Source: Heterobilharzia americana (Eukaryota; Platyhelminthes; Trematoda; Strigeidida; Schistosomatidae). From it: a DNA stretch of 64,000 nt. The DNA lies in contig OX104128.1 of NCBI GenBank assembly GCA_944470555.2, positions 1,302,001 through 1,366,000 on the forward strand, read 5' to 3'. Position 1 is the first letter of the stretch. Each line of letters begins with the position of its first letter. This document shows, piece by piece, positions 1-10,988 of this stretch. Under the pieces are notes generated by a model. It saw only the letters and a program-made list of their open reading frames with translations. It ran no database searches and had not been told where the DNA came from. The position numbers and the translations under genes are program-made.

Positions 1-19
1 ATACAAGCAACACTATCTA

Positions 20-290
20 ATCTATACCCGTTGCAGAAGAAATGGCTATTGTGACTCTATGGTCTAGCAGATAACGCTCTGGTGTTGGAGGCGACTGGTC
101 CTGGGTTCATGAGGCAGGGGCATCCAGACGACGAGTCCCAAACAGGAAGAAACGCGCGTCTTAGATTCCATTGCTAACCACCGTTAATCATTTAGTACCC
201 AAAGTGAAACAACAGGTGATATTCAGACATCTACGCAGGGGCCTGTGTGTCAGTAGACACCGATCAATTCGGTCCAATCAACAACAGGAT
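20..290 (+). mobile_element. SINE1 (Sm-alpha-like) copy with tRNA-like head and degraded hammerhead
   Basis: A tRNA-like head (A-box-like stretch tggtctagcagataacgctc near 60-79 and B-box-like ctgggttcatgag near 101-113) is followed by a hammerhead relic and a tail. The tail contains gatcaattcggtccaatcaa (264-283), which recurs as variants after other SINE1 copies near 9360, 9660, 44460 and 47650. The head-ribozyme-tail order matches the Sm-alpha repeat of schistosomes from general knowledge. Family assignment is an inference from motif order and shared segments inside this window. Confidence 0.7.
121..170 (+). ncRNA. hammerhead ribozyme relic (SINE1)
   Basis: Stem I 5' strand is catccag and stem II is gtccc-aaaca-gga. 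GAAA and a cgcgcgtc stem III with a GUC cleavage triplet are present. The core that should read CUGANGA reads ACGACGA, and the stem I 3' strand is ttagat instead of ctggat. Two conserved core bases are therefore changed and activity is unlikely. Confidence 0.6.
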
Positions 291-319
291 AATGCAAGTA
301 ACATCGCAGTAATAATAAT

Positions 320-580
320 GTTGATAGTAATATTGGCAATACTGCCAAGGGAGAATTCAAAACCTCTACAGTATTACCATACAAAGAAGGCACCTCAGAA
401 ATGTTACCTAGGATTCTCAATAAGGCTGGCTGGGATTACAACGCCATTTAAACCTACAAACTCGCTCCAGGTGATCCAATTAGGCAGAATAACTTAGCTT
501 ACCAAATCCCTTGCAACGATTGAGATGTCAAATACATGGGTCAGAGTAGTTCACCAGGTTCATTTGGGCTATCTGAACAA
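320..580 (+). pseudogene. Penelope-like element relic: linker and start of GIY-YIG domain
   Basis: Read across frames, this stretch gives STVLPYKEGTSEML, then RILNKAG, then FKPTNSL, then LAYQIPCND followed by KYMGQSS. That order (VLPY... RIL..., a basic linker, then YxIPCxxC...YIG) is the junction between the reverse transcriptase and the GIY-YIG endonuclease in Penelope-like elements. The frame changes at least twice and there are stops, so it is a dead fragment. A related linker lies at 13560-13770. It does not match the three-copy PLE family seen at 28.5, 37.7 and 63 kb. Confidence 0.6.
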
Positions 581-584
581 AAAA

Positions 585-984
585 CCTAAAAAGGTCAAAA
601 TTGATAGATCCTAGTAAGATAATGAACCTAGAAAAACGCTGGACTACAACTATGCATACAACTACACACAACCACACAACAGGCTGGGACAGGGTGGAAA
701 TCTTTGAAACTAACCTAGTGGGGTGAAGGAAGAGATTGGATAACTGAATCTCTGTTGATCAAACCAACACTGTACACATGCAGCACCAACAGTTCAGTGC
801 CTATTCCGGATGTATGGGAAATCCTGCTATCCATATTGTTAAATTAAGCGGGGAAATTTGAACTATGTAAAGTATATCTCAAGGTTGTGGAGTTGTTTTG
901 ATATGACTATGGACAATGAATTGTGTCCGAAGCGTAATGTGGTAAATATTATTGTCCAGATGATTAATATGTACTAATATATAA
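585..984. other. no recognised feature
   Basis: AT-rich sequence without a convincing coding frame or repeat match elsewhere in the window. Confidence 0.5.
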
Positions 985-1600
985 CCTCGCCTAGTTCACT
1001 AGTTCACTAGTTACTAGCCGGTCCTAGGCCCGGATAAAGAGGGAAGGTTGGACATACGGCTAGCAATCCTACCCCGCAAAACCAATCCAATCACTAAAGA
1101 AACCTCAAGACATGAAAAAATATTAAAAAAACTTATTCCTAGTTAGAATCTGAGAGGCGAAATGATGCCGGTTGGCGAAAGCCGTCGGAAAGCTAATTAG
1201 CCGATGTCTCTACTCTCTCTCTCGATGAAAGCGAAAGTAAACATGGAGGCATGGAATGTCCGCACCATGTATGAACGTAGAAAGGCTGCCCAGATTGCAG
1301 AAGAGATGAGGAGTTATGGCATGGAAGTGCTAGGAATCTGCGAAAGCAGGTGGAATGGAAGTGGACTCTCCAAACCGTTAACTGGAGAGTCAATAATCTA
1401 CTCCTATATTGTCACCCAGATGACACCCATGAGCACGCTGAGTTTTGGAGGGGCTATCATGAAGTCCCACTGAAGAGCATAGAAGGCTCTCTCTCATGCA
1501 GTGGGAACCAGTCTCCTCCTGTAGGATCATGACAGCAAGATTCAACTCAAAGGGAAGGAAATTTACAACCTTCAGATTCAACGGCTGATTCTCACTTGAT
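985..1600 (+). pseudogene. SR2-like RTE retrotransposon, 5' fragment (5' UTR and start of endonuclease)
   Basis: The start (cctcgcctag, then tagttactagccggtcctag and aagagggaaggttgg) matches the 5' end of the near-complete copy at 53824-57048. The endonuclease start follows, with WNVRTMYE and then LGICESRWNGSG and GESIIYS, the usual N and E motifs of the apurinic-type endonuclease of RTE elements. Frame changes appear after about 1410 and the match stops near 1600, so the copy is 3'-truncated. RTE copies are normally 5'-truncated, so loss of the 3' part points to a later deletion or rearrangement. Confidence 0.85.
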
Positions 1601-1609
1601 TCCTGGGAG

Positions 1610-1965
1610 ATAGAAGAGAAAATCGCCTTTGTCGTTTCTTCCCGCAAACAAAGTGGTATATACATATACGATCACATGCCTAGTCTGAAGAATTAGAACA
1701 TAACATATACTGATGCATTGTTAAGGGTCTCAAAGATGAATTTTGAACTTCCTCCGGGTACTTGGACAATCATACTGAACACTATTTATGTTGTATGCAG
1801 TAATAAGTTGATCGTCCGTAAAATGTCTCATTCTCAGTTTTAATCAGTTGGTAGTAAAGCAATGTGTACACGCCAAACGCTTGAGCCTCTACGCATCTGT
1901 ATGTAAGTAATCCTTCAGATAATAATCATCATCATAATAATAACAATAACTATAATATTCTAATT
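1610..1965. other. no recognised feature
   Basis: AT-rich spacer between two RTE fragments; nothing supportable beyond a short aat/ataat run near 1920-1955. Confidence 0.5.
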
Positions 1966-3009
1966 CACAATGGGAAGCTCAGTGATGCTTTTGCACTGGA
2001 AGTGAAGACAGGAGTGAAACAAGGTTGCCTACTATCCCCCATGATATTCCTCATTGTGGTCAACTTCAATGGATCATGCAGCAAACAGTAGGCAGCGAGA
2101 AGAGGGGGATACGCTGGCTGGACCAGGAAAAGAACCTAGAAGACTTGGATTTCGCCAGTGATGACTTGTGCCTGATGTCACATAAACTTGAGGATCTACA
2201 GGCAAAAACTAACAAGTTGATAAAAGAGGCAGCGAAGACGGGACTTCAAGTGAATATAGAGAAGACAGAGGTGATGAAGATACCGCACCACCACCATCAA
2301 CAACAACAACAAACTCCAATCACCATCAACGGGAGAAACGGCAGAAAGGAAGTAACCTCCTTCACCTATCTACGAAGCACTGTTTCAACTACAGGCGACA
2401 CGGGCACAGACCAGGATGTCAAAGCCAGAATCGGAAAAGCAAGACAGGTGTTTATTAGCCTGAAACCAGTGTGGAGATCTTCTGCACTCAGCATGCGGAA
2501 CAAGATACGGATTTTCAACATCAACCTCAGTCAAGTCAGTGCTTCTGTGTGATGGTTGCGAGACTTGGCGCGTTACGAAAGGCATTTCTAATAAATTACA
2601 GGCATTCATCAACAGCTGCCACCTACGCTCACTCGCTACTGAAGATCAGATGGCCAGAATAATAAGAATAAGCAACAAGGAAGTGTGGCTGACAACGAAC
2701 CAACCAACAACCTGTCACTCAACGAATATGCAGGAGGAAGTGGAGATGGATTGGATTGGGCATGCACTGGGGACATCAAGCTTCAGGCCAGTCGCTCGAG
2801 TGGAATACTGATGGGAAGCGACGAGTTGGGCGTCGGTGCCGATGGTGACATTGAGGAGATCGTGTGAGGAGGAAATGAGAGGTTGTGGGCTGTCGTGGAA
2901 CCAGGTTCAAAAGATCTCAGAGAACAGAGGTCACTGGAGAGGTGCTAGTGAAGCCGTATGTTCCACTAGGAACCCAAGGGACTAATAATAATAATAATAA
3001 TAATAATAT
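1966..3009 (+). pseudogene. SR2-like RTE retrotransposon, 5'-truncated copy with (TAA)n tail
   Basis: The copy begins in the RT domain at the sequence for HNGKLSDAF and continues through VKTGVKQGCLLSPMIF (RT motif B). The motif C region reads DFASDD, where the intact family reads FADD, so the catalytic box carries an inserted residue. The helical region (LCLMSHKLEDLQAKTNKL), the TINGRN block and the C-terminal WIGHAL block follow, the last in shifted frames. It ends with the family terminus (aacccaagggactaa) and a TAA run at 2983-3008, as is usual for RTE 3' ends. Several frameshifts make it a pseudogene. Confidence 0.9.
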
Positions 3010-3867
3010 AATATTCACCTTATTCCAAACAACAAGTATGATACAGTGTGGAGTTTTCAGTATGAAATATTTCAACAAATTCACTTTCCGTTCAGTATTT
3101 TTCAAAAGAAATCCTTATTACATCATCAAAAAATTGAGTATAATTTTGATGGTAGCAGTTCAGAGAAACCAGTACACAGAATCAAAATCATTTATAAGTA
3201 TCCTAGAAATTGTGATATGGTGTACTTTTGAGCATTTCAAAAGGATCGATATCAGAGCATCTTCACAATCCCTTATGTTTTAACATTGACCAACTAGTTC
3301 AATCCTTTAGAATTGCAATAACCCAGAAAAATCTCTCTTTAAGTATACAATGGTTGTTTGAAACTTCAAATAGCCAATACCTTAGGTATGCTCAACTTGA
3401 ATGTCTTGTTCATATTCTGTATTTTGTGCAAAAATTTATAAGATTTAACAAAAGGTGGTCAAGTATCCTGAATTTACTAAATTTCCTATTATACACAGTT
3501 GATTTGAAGCATTTTCATCCTTTCGTTATCAATCAACTAGGCTGAAAAGTTCTCACTATTCAGTAAGACACTACAGACGAGGTAGTTGTTACTGATGAAT
3601 ATTCATCACAATTTATACTATACTGTATTGTATTGTACTTAAAATTTCAATAGATTACTATAACTGGCTGAAAGTGATGAAGATAAAGTGGAGCCAATAT
3701 AAAAAATTGGTTTTATACTCGTTGTAATAAATAATAAAATCAGTAATATTGAAATGATGAAATTTTATCACTAATCCTAGTATAATATGAACTGAAAAGA
3801 TTCTGCGTAGAAGTTGAAATAAACCGCCCATTATTTCAATAAAATAACATACCATTGAATTTAGAAA
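3010..3867. other. no recognised feature
   Basis: AT-rich unique-looking sequence. The open frames here are short, with no recognisable domain. Confidence 0.5.
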
Positions 3868-4225
3868 TAGTATTCATCATGGACTGATATCAGTTGGGGA
3901 ACCATTGGAAATCTGGGAGCACTAGTATGGGACTCCTCAGCCTTGACCTGTGGGGTCATCCAGTCGGAAGTGAAGTGGATGCTAACTGAAGACGTTGGGT
4001 GACAGTCACGCCATATCATGAATTGACAGAAGTTGGAAATTGTGAACCACTGGAAACCAACCCAGTGACTGAATAGGTAACGCGTTCACCGTGGAACTTG
4101 AAGGTCCTAAGTTCGTGGTTGCGTACTGCTGAGGAGTCCCATACTAGGACGAAACAGCTGTCCAGTGCTCCCAGGTTTCCTTTGTTCCTCCAACTGATGT
4201 CAGTCTTCGATGAATAACAATTTGA
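3868..4225. mobile_element. SINE2 fold-back locus (minus tail joined to a plus copy)
   Basis: The left part (3868-3940) is the reverse complement of the SINE2 ribozyme half and tail. At about 3941 it switches to a forward copy: body (gtggggtcatccagtcgg), tRNA-like head (cccagtgactgaataggtaacgcg near 4060), ribozyme, then tail ending at gatgaataac. The same body and head occur at 29980-30620. The head-to-head joint lies inside the ribozyme, right after the reversed CTGAGGAG core. The B box reads aagttcgtgg and is damaged. Confidence 0.75.
4121..4170 (+). ncRNA. hammerhead ribozyme, SINE2 type, structurally complete
   Basis: Stem I pairs 4123-4128 (gtactg) with 4163-4168 (cagtgc), six pairs with one G-U. 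The core CTGAGGA at 4129-4135 fits CUGANGA. Stem II pairs gtcc 4136-4139 with ggac 4147-4150 around a seven-base loop. GAAA is at 4151-4154. Stem III is the palindrome acagctgt, giving A-U and C-G pairs around an agct loop. The cleavage triplet GUC ends at 4162. All invariant core positions that I can check are present. Activity is inferred, not shown. Confidence 0.75.
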
Positions 4226-5084
4226 AATATTAAGTTTTAATTTCAGTATAAATAACCTTTTGTTGTCATGACTACACACAGAGTAAGTTCTCTTTAACTT
4301 TGTCCAAAAAATCTGAATTTAAAATCATCTTTACAATATTTCTTGATTTTTTTTAATGATTCAAACAGTATAAAAGAATTCCAGATTAAGCTTGATGTTA
4401 ATTAAACCGGAGTTATGAGTAAAGTTGAAGGGAAAAAAGCAAACCTTGTCCGGGTTCGAGCTAGTAACCTTTGTTTAACAGCTCTTTAGTTAAAGACCAA
4501 TGTATAAACAAATGTATGTTTGTATGTTTCAGTTGATATTACTACTTAAACAGCTTACAAGTAGTTTTGCTATATAAACAAGGATAAATTGAAAAGTTTA
4601 AGAATAACTTGTAACAGTCCTGGGATTCGAGTGCCTTTTAAGCCTTTAATCTTTATACAGCAGTAAATCCAAGAGATGAAAATGAAGCAAAATAACTTGA
4701 CTTATCAAATACCATATATATGACTTGAAGTAGATGATTGAAGTATAAAAAATTAGCGAAAATGAAATGAGAAATCCTAATAAGATGAATTATCGCTATG
4801 TATAAAGCTACCCACAATTACAACATCTGATGGGAATGAATTAACATTTCTAAAATCCAAAATAGCCAGGAAGGTATAGAAACAGACTGATCACTGAGTT
4901 TTTGATCATTCAATCAAGATTTAGCACATAAGAAATATGAATAAATTGGATAGAGAAAGGGAAGATTGCATGCTATATCACTGTCTTCATATGATTTTGA
5001 GAAAGTCCTTATACAAAGAACAACTGACCAACTTAAAAAGTTGATTACAATTAGATAGGAAGAGCAGCAGCCAAAGGATTATTA
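4226..5084. other. no recognised feature
   Basis: AT-rich sequence. A B-box-like gggttcgagctag near 4453 could mark an old tRNA-headed repeat, but no head or body could be aligned. Confidence 0.4.
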
Positions 5085-6880
5085 GTGAACACAAACACTT
5101 CGACAGAAGCCGAAATGAAGTCCTGAACGCCATAAAGTTGCTGACATCTGGGAAAGCATCAGGGTCAGATGGAAGTCCTCCAAAAACACTGAAAATAGAC
5201 GCAGAGACAACAGTCGATATGCTCACACCACTTCTATTACAGAAGGTTTGCAAGCAAGGAAACAAAGGTACCTGTCGGCTGATTGGAAGAAAGGCTACAT
5301 CGTCAAACTTCCAATGAAGGGCGACTTAAACTGTATGTTTGCAAGAACTGGCCCGAATCATGCTATTGTTCCTGGACACACAAAGCAAAATATTATGCCG
5401 CGTCATCCGAAAAAAACTAAAATATCCTCCGCACTCAACATTACGTCCGGAACACGCTGATTGGCTGCCTGGCTGGCTGGCTGGCTGGCCCCTGGATTCA
5501 GGAAGAACAAATCATATGCGGATCAAATTTCAACACTACGCTACACATCATCATAGAACAGAGGATAGGATGGCAGTCCAGTCAACTCACCACCTCAAAT
5601 TCAAACATTTCCAAAAGTCCTCCATACTGTCGACAGAGAAGTAATTTGACAGGCAGCTACTTCAACACTACCCTTTAACTGACACAAACCCTTTTCAACT
5701 CCATTCAACAGGAGATATATGCCAGATGATGCTACATGCCAACCGATTCACAATGGAAAGCTCAGTGACACCTTTGGAGTGAAGACAGGGATGAGTAAGA
5801 CAAGGTTGCCATCTACTATCACAGATGATCTTCCTGATTGTGGTTGACTTGACTGGACTGGACTGGATTGGACTGGACTGAATCATGCCAAAAACTGTGA
5901 GGAGCGAGAAGGTGGGCATACTCTGGCTGCAACGATGAAAAGACCCTAGAACACTTAGGTTTTGATGATGATAATTTATGTCAAATGTCACACAAACTCG
6001 AATATGTGCGGGCGAAAACCAACAAGTTGGTAGAAGAGGCAGAGCTTGGAAGATGGCACTTTTTTGTGTGAACGTGTAGATGACAGAGATGATGAAGATA
6101 CCCAACCAACAACTACAAGAACCTTAACAACAACAAGCACCAATCACCATCAACAGGAGAAATATAAAAGCACTTGTCTCCTTCACCTACCACCTATGCA
6201 AGGCACCATCGTCTCAACTACAGGCGGCACAGACGAGGACGTCAAAGCCAGGAACGGGGTCGGAAATACAGCAAAACAGGCCTTCATTAATCTGAAGAAA
6301 TTAGTGTGGAGATCTATTGCAATGCACTGCACTCAACATAAAGCATGAACAACATCCGGTTTTCCAACACTAATTCAGTCAAGTAAGTCAGTGATTCCAT
6401 GTGATGGTTGACAGACGGCGTGTTCCAGAAAGTATTTCTAACAATCTACAGACATACGTTACCTCAACAGCTGCCGCATACACTCACTCGATGCTGAAGA
6501 ACAGACAGATGGCTAGAATGATAAGAATAAGGGAGGATTAAGGAAGTCTGGGTGGCTGGCAATGAACCAACCAAGAACCCACCGCCCAAGAAATATGAAG
6601 CAGGGCAATATGGTGATAGATTAAGTATACACTGAGTAGATCGATTGGGGACATCACGTGTCAGGCCAGGCCTTTCTGTCGAGTGGAAGGCGAATGGGAA
6701 ACGACGAGTTGGGTGTGTGAAGTTGATATGCAGGAGATTGTGTGACGAGAAAATGAAAGCTTTTGGACAGTCGTGGAGCCAGGTTGTAGAGATGGCAAAG
6801 AGAGTGAAATAATGACGTGCTAGTGAAGCCCTATATTTCACTAGGATCCCAAAGGACAAATAATAATAATAATAATTTAT
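5085..6880 (+). pseudogene. SR2-like RTE retrotransposon, long degraded copy
   Basis: The copy begins just before the RT domain (SLNAIKLL-like, then SDGSPP, then MLTPLL). It runs through a palm region damaged by frameshifts, motif B (cagggatgagtaagacaagg), a degraded motif C, the THHHQQEKYK-like low-complexity block and the C-terminal domain. It ends at caaaggacaaataataataa near 6858. A (GGCT)n expansion sits at 5465-5488, where other copies have ggaacaggctggattcagg. Many stops and frameshifts are present; no protein could be made. Confidence 0.85.
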
Positions 6881-7437
6881 AGCGTTTTGATATATAATGT
6901 CTGATTTATGAGTAAAAGAGTTCAATGTGATGGGTTGCCATCTGTCTACATATGTTGATGATGTATTCTGCATAGTCCTTTCTTGGTTTCTAGTCGATCC
7001 TATCGGCTTGTTGGAGTGTTTTGGCCTTAAAGGGATTTGAAATGTTTTATTGTTGCTCTAAACTGAAAGTTTTGATAGATATACGCTTTAAACACTTAAC
7101 TGTTTAGATATTCTTCTTCCCTTTCTAGAGAGAATGTTGCCAGTGAAACCAGTAGTCTAGAATGGTTAAAACAGATGGGTTTTTTTCCCTCCTTTTTCAA
7201 ACAATAAACATGATTATTGTCAGTGTCTTTTTTCAAGGAAAAAAAATTCAACTAGATTACATAACCATAAATCTGATAAAAAAAACCCTATTGAATTTAT
7301 ATAAATCAGGTAATGAGAACTTTGTTCATTGTGAAAAATCCAATTAAGTTTTTAGAAAATTATTGCTGCTAATAAGAAATACAACACTTATCGAATAACT
7401 GGTTCTATATAAAGGCAAACAAGTTAAACTGAAGGCA
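6881..7437. other. no recognised feature
   Basis: AT-rich spacer with no recognised repeat or coding frame. Confidence 0.5.
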
Positions 7438-7570
7438 TTCTGTTGTAGTTGAAGGTGAAATGAGAATCTGGGGCATGATATGACCCAACTGAATAGCTTC
7501 CGGGTTACTAGCCTGGCGCTGTACTAAGTGAGCTAGTGGACGCACCCGCTAAATGAGTCTTAACCTGCCT
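7438..7570 (-). mobile_element. SINE4 (tRNA-headed) copy
   Basis: On the minus strand a tRNA-like head (ctagctcacttagtacagcgccagg) is followed at the normal spacing by a damaged B box and then by cagattctcatttcacctt. The same last segment follows the head in copies at 36040 (+), 52660 (-) and 59120 (-). No hammerhead core is visible. Confidence 0.6.
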
Positions 7571-8227
7571 TCAACCAATGTAAGTCTTACTCGACTATCA
7601 AGTGGATCCGTCTTCAGTTACTGTTCGTTTATTGTAATCCCTCTGGCTGCCTAACCACCTTCGATCATCATCCAATATTAACAACAATACTCGGTTAATC
7701 AACGGTTATCTCGAATAGCCTCATTTAAAATAAGAGGTGTTAAGTAGTTGGGGTCACTTAACCGAGAACTCATAGAGTCTGGATTTCTTATTGGTCGCCA
7801 ATCCTTAGAGTGTATATATAACGTCAGTGAAGCTTAGTTCCGGTGTGCATTACACAGTGTTTTAGACGAAAATCCTATGGTTAAGTCTTCCCTGTAACTG
7901 GGTTGGTGTAATGAATCGATTGCCAAATAATACCTACACCAATACCTAAGTTCTAAGTTAGATTCAGTTATTCTCTAAGCCAGAGGTTTGATTAGAAAAC
8001 CGTTCAGTGATACTATAGGTTCTGTCAATTATTCGATCTCATAGAACAAGGAAGTCATGCTATTGTTTACTGTGATCGATAAACGGTGGTTCCACTTTAT
8101 TTCAGTACAATGTCTCAGCCTTTAAATGTGCATACGTGCAATGTATCTGATTGTCCATTAGTATGCATTCTTCTTTTATAATAAGATCGCTTTTTTATAT
8201 ACTACTAAATAACTTGAGTAGTTAGAA
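7571..8227. other. no recognised feature
   Basis: No coding frame or repeat match recognised. Confidence 0.45.
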
Positions 8228-8645
8228 ACCGCTGATGTTTGTTCGATAGATGCAATCGGCAGAAAGCCCTGGACTCAAGTTCAGTGCTTGTTGGAACTCA
8301 TCTGCGGGGTATATCTGCAACCTCGACGGAGCTGATGTCCTGCCTTAGGTTCGAACCCACCACACTCAGTTTTGTAGTCAGCAACGTTACCACCAAGCTA
8401 TTTGGGCCATGAATGATTTCCTGTAGGACTGGATTAGATACATTGATTGGTCACTGGACAGTAATTTAGGTTCAGGACTTCCTGTCGATTGTCTCCATCC
8501 AACTAACATCTTTCAAAGTGCATTACAATACTGAGCTGCCTAGTCTGATGGCCACATTGCAAAATGATTGATAGTATTCAGTCAGCAGATAGAACTAGAC
8601 AACATGAAATTGTTTACCCTCCAGTGACCAACCAATGTATGAAAC
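8228..8645 (-). mobile_element. SINE3 copy with relict hammerhead
   Basis: On the minus strand the head (tagcttggtggtaacgttgc) and B box (gggttcgaacct) are followed by a conserved body (gacatcagctccgtcgaggt) and a ribozyme relic at 8263-8312. The segment gccacattgcaaaatgattg at 8551-8570 and the downstream ctagacaacatgaaattg recur near 31340-31400 beside the second copy. The unit therefore includes sequence upstream of the tRNA head, possibly the tail of a preceding monomer. Roughly 100 bp between head and this segment does not align with the second copy. Confidence 0.7.
8263..8312 (-). ncRNA. hammerhead ribozyme relic (SINE3)
   Basis: The minus strand reads cagatga where the intact sister copy (31155-31198) has ctgacga, and tgaac where it has cgaaac. 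A GUC triplet before cagggc is kept. The core changes predict an inactive ribozyme. Confidence 0.55.
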
Positions 8646-9124
8646 CACTGATGTTGACATGTAAATTTCGCTAGGTAAATCAGAGTGATTCATGCATAGA
8701 ACGGTCGTCCCTCTCAGTTAAATGCCCAGCTCACCAGTGGTCTACGCAGACAAACTCAGTTTATATAGATAAATTGCTGGCTAACTGACTTGGACGGTGT
8801 GGTATAATTAAAATTGGATAAGCAAATAGGAATATTTTACAAAACAAACTCATCCACACTGACATTTCTCACAACTTTTGTGTAGTTAATTGTCTTCGAT
8901 TGCTTTAGTGAGTTAATGATGTCTACGCTAACCTGTCTAAATATTTCAGCAACTGCATTACAATCTGGCTACTTCCGGTATATTATGTTCCTCTGTCCAA
9001 AAATTCTCATTGGTGGATTGCCTACTCTATCCACTTCCTTTGAAGACGCCACACTACCTACCTGTCAGTAGCTAACACCACAATATCTTTTCCAGACTGA
9101 CTTTGTTCTGATTAGCATGTGAAT
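8646..9124. other. no recognised feature
   Basis: No supportable coding or repeat assignment. Confidence 0.45.
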
Positions 9125-9345
9125 CGAACTCTTATCATATGAATGATAGATGGTGGCTAGCAGTGGAATCCAAGAGGCGCTTTTTGTCCTATTTGGGACT
9201 CGTTAACTGGATCCACTTGCCTCCCAGTGGATGATGTTGTTCGAAATATGACTTGAACCCATGACCAGTCGCCTCAAACACCAAGGTGTTATCCACTAAG
9301 CAAGTGAATCTAGGTGGCCACTGCTTGTAGGACGGGTATTCTATG
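9125..9345 (-). mobile_element. SINE1 (Sm-alpha-like) copy, minus strand
   Basis: The minus strand has the full order: atacccgtcctacaagcagtgg start, A-box-like tgcttagtggataacaccttggtg, B-box-like catgggttcaagtcat, then a hammerhead relic ending in the family block attccactgctagcc. It forms an inverted pair with the forward copy that begins near 9408. Confidence 0.75.
9160..9214 (-). ncRNA. hammerhead ribozyme relic (SINE1)
   Basis: Minus strand: ggatccag, then ttaacga in place of CUGANGA, stem II gtcccaaataggac intact, then aaaa in place of GAAA. Two essential core elements are mutated, so this is a relic. Confidence 0.6.
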
Positions 9346-9690
9346 GTGGTCAATCAGTGCGGTCGAATCAGCGACGGAGATGCACTATATACAACATCAA
9401 AGACTCTACTATACCCATCGTACAAGAAGTGGCTATCGTGCCTCGCTGGCCAAATGGTAACTCCCTAGAGCTTGAAACAATCACTTTCGAATTTGAGTCC
9501 TGGTGGGAGCAACATCACTCACTAGGAAGTAAGTTTTAAATGAGACAAAAAATGCATCCTAAATGTTACTATTAGCAGCCATCCACCATTATAATCAAAT
9601 TTGGAAACACAGATAATATCCAGGCATCCACACAGCAGTCCATTTGTCAATGGTAGCCGATCAATTCACTCGAGTCAACAGTGGAGATGT
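9346..9690 (+). mobile_element. SINE1 forward copy with flanking tail segments
   Basis: A tail segment (cagtgcggtcgaatcagc, 9355-9372) is followed by a new head (tacccatcgtacaagaagtgg), a weak A box and B box, and a badly decayed ribozyme region near 9515-9575 that keeps only atgcatcctaaatg. A second tail segment follows (ccgatcaattcactcgagtc near 9658-9677). The tail-head-ribozyme-tail order suggests head-to-tail monomers. Confidence 0.65.
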
Positions 9691-9756
9691 GCAACTTACA
9701 AAATCAAAGATGAGCACTTAGTTCTCATTTATTAATATTCTTAACTTACCTAATTA

Positions 9757-10988
9757 GAACACAGAGTATAGAGTGGTAGTCAACCCTCTACCTCAACATC
9801 ATCGACTTTGAGAAGGCCTTTGACAGCGTCGACCGACAAGTAATTTGGAAACTGCTCCAACACTACGGAGTACCGCAAACCTTTATCCGCCTCATTCAAC
9901 AACTATATGAAGACGCCACATACCAAGTAATTCACAATGGGAAGCTCAGTGATGCTTTTGAAGTGAAGATAGGAGTGAAACAAGGCTGTCTACTATCACC
10001 CATGATATTCCTGATTGTGGTGGACTGGATCATGCAACAAACAGTGAGGAGTGAGAAGAGGGGGATACACTGGACGGCGGAAAAGAACCTAGAAGACTTG
10101 GATTTCGCCAATGATGACTTGTGCCTGATGTCACATAAACTTGAAGATCTGCAGGCAAAAACTAACAAGTTGATAGAAGAGGCGAGGCAGGGAAGCGAAG
10201 ACGGGACTTCAAGTGAATATAGAGAAGACAGAGTTGATGAAGATACCTCACCACCACCAACAACAACAAACTCCAATCACCATAAGTGGGAGAAACGGCA
10301 GAAAGGAAGTAACCTCCTTCACTTATCTAGAAAGCACTGTGTCAACTACAGGCGGGACGGACGAGGACGTCAAAGTCGGAATCGGAAAAGCAAGACAGGC
10401 GTTCATTAACCTCAAACCAGTGTGGAGATCTTCTGCACTCCACTCAGCATAAGGCGTGAACAACATCCGGATTTTCAACACCAACCTCAGTCAAGTCAGT
10501 GCTTCTGTGTGATGGTTCAGAGACTTGGCGCGTCACGAAAGGGATTTCCAATAAACTACAGACATTCATCAACAACTGCTGCCTACCCTGGCTCGTTACT
10601 GAGGATCAGATGGCCAGAATAATAAGAATAAGCAACAAGGAAGTGTGGCTGACAACGAACCAACCAACAACCTATCGCTCGCTGAACAAATATGAAGTAG
10701 CAGGAAGTGGAGATGGATTGGATTGAGCATACACTGAGAAGACCATTCGGGACATTACGCGTCAGTCCAGGCACTCAAGTGGAACCCAGATGGGAAACGA
10801 CGAGTTGGGCGTGTGAGGCGAGGGTGACATGGAGGAGATCGTGTGAGGAGGGAATGAGAGGTTGTGGGCTGTCGTGGAGCCAGGTTGAAAAGATTTCAGA
10901 GAACAGAGTTCACTGGAGACGTGCTACTGAATCCCTGTGTTCCATTAAGAACCCAAGGGACTAATAATAATAGTAATAATAATAATAC
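9757..10988 (+). pseudogene. SR2-like RTE retrotransposon, 5'-truncated copy
   Basis: The copy begins at NIIDFEKAFDSVDRQV (RT motif A with its catalytic aspartate). It passes FIRLIQQLYEDATYQ, then motif B (VKQGCLLSPMIFLIVVDWIMQQ) with the reading frame intact where the near-complete copy at 54735 has lost a base. Motif C reads DFANDD, an altered box. The C-terminal domain (GHTLRRPFG) follows in another frame. It ends at aacccaagggactaa with an interrupted TAA run to 10988. A short insertion in the helical region (aggcgaggcagggaag) shifts the frame. Confidence 0.9.
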
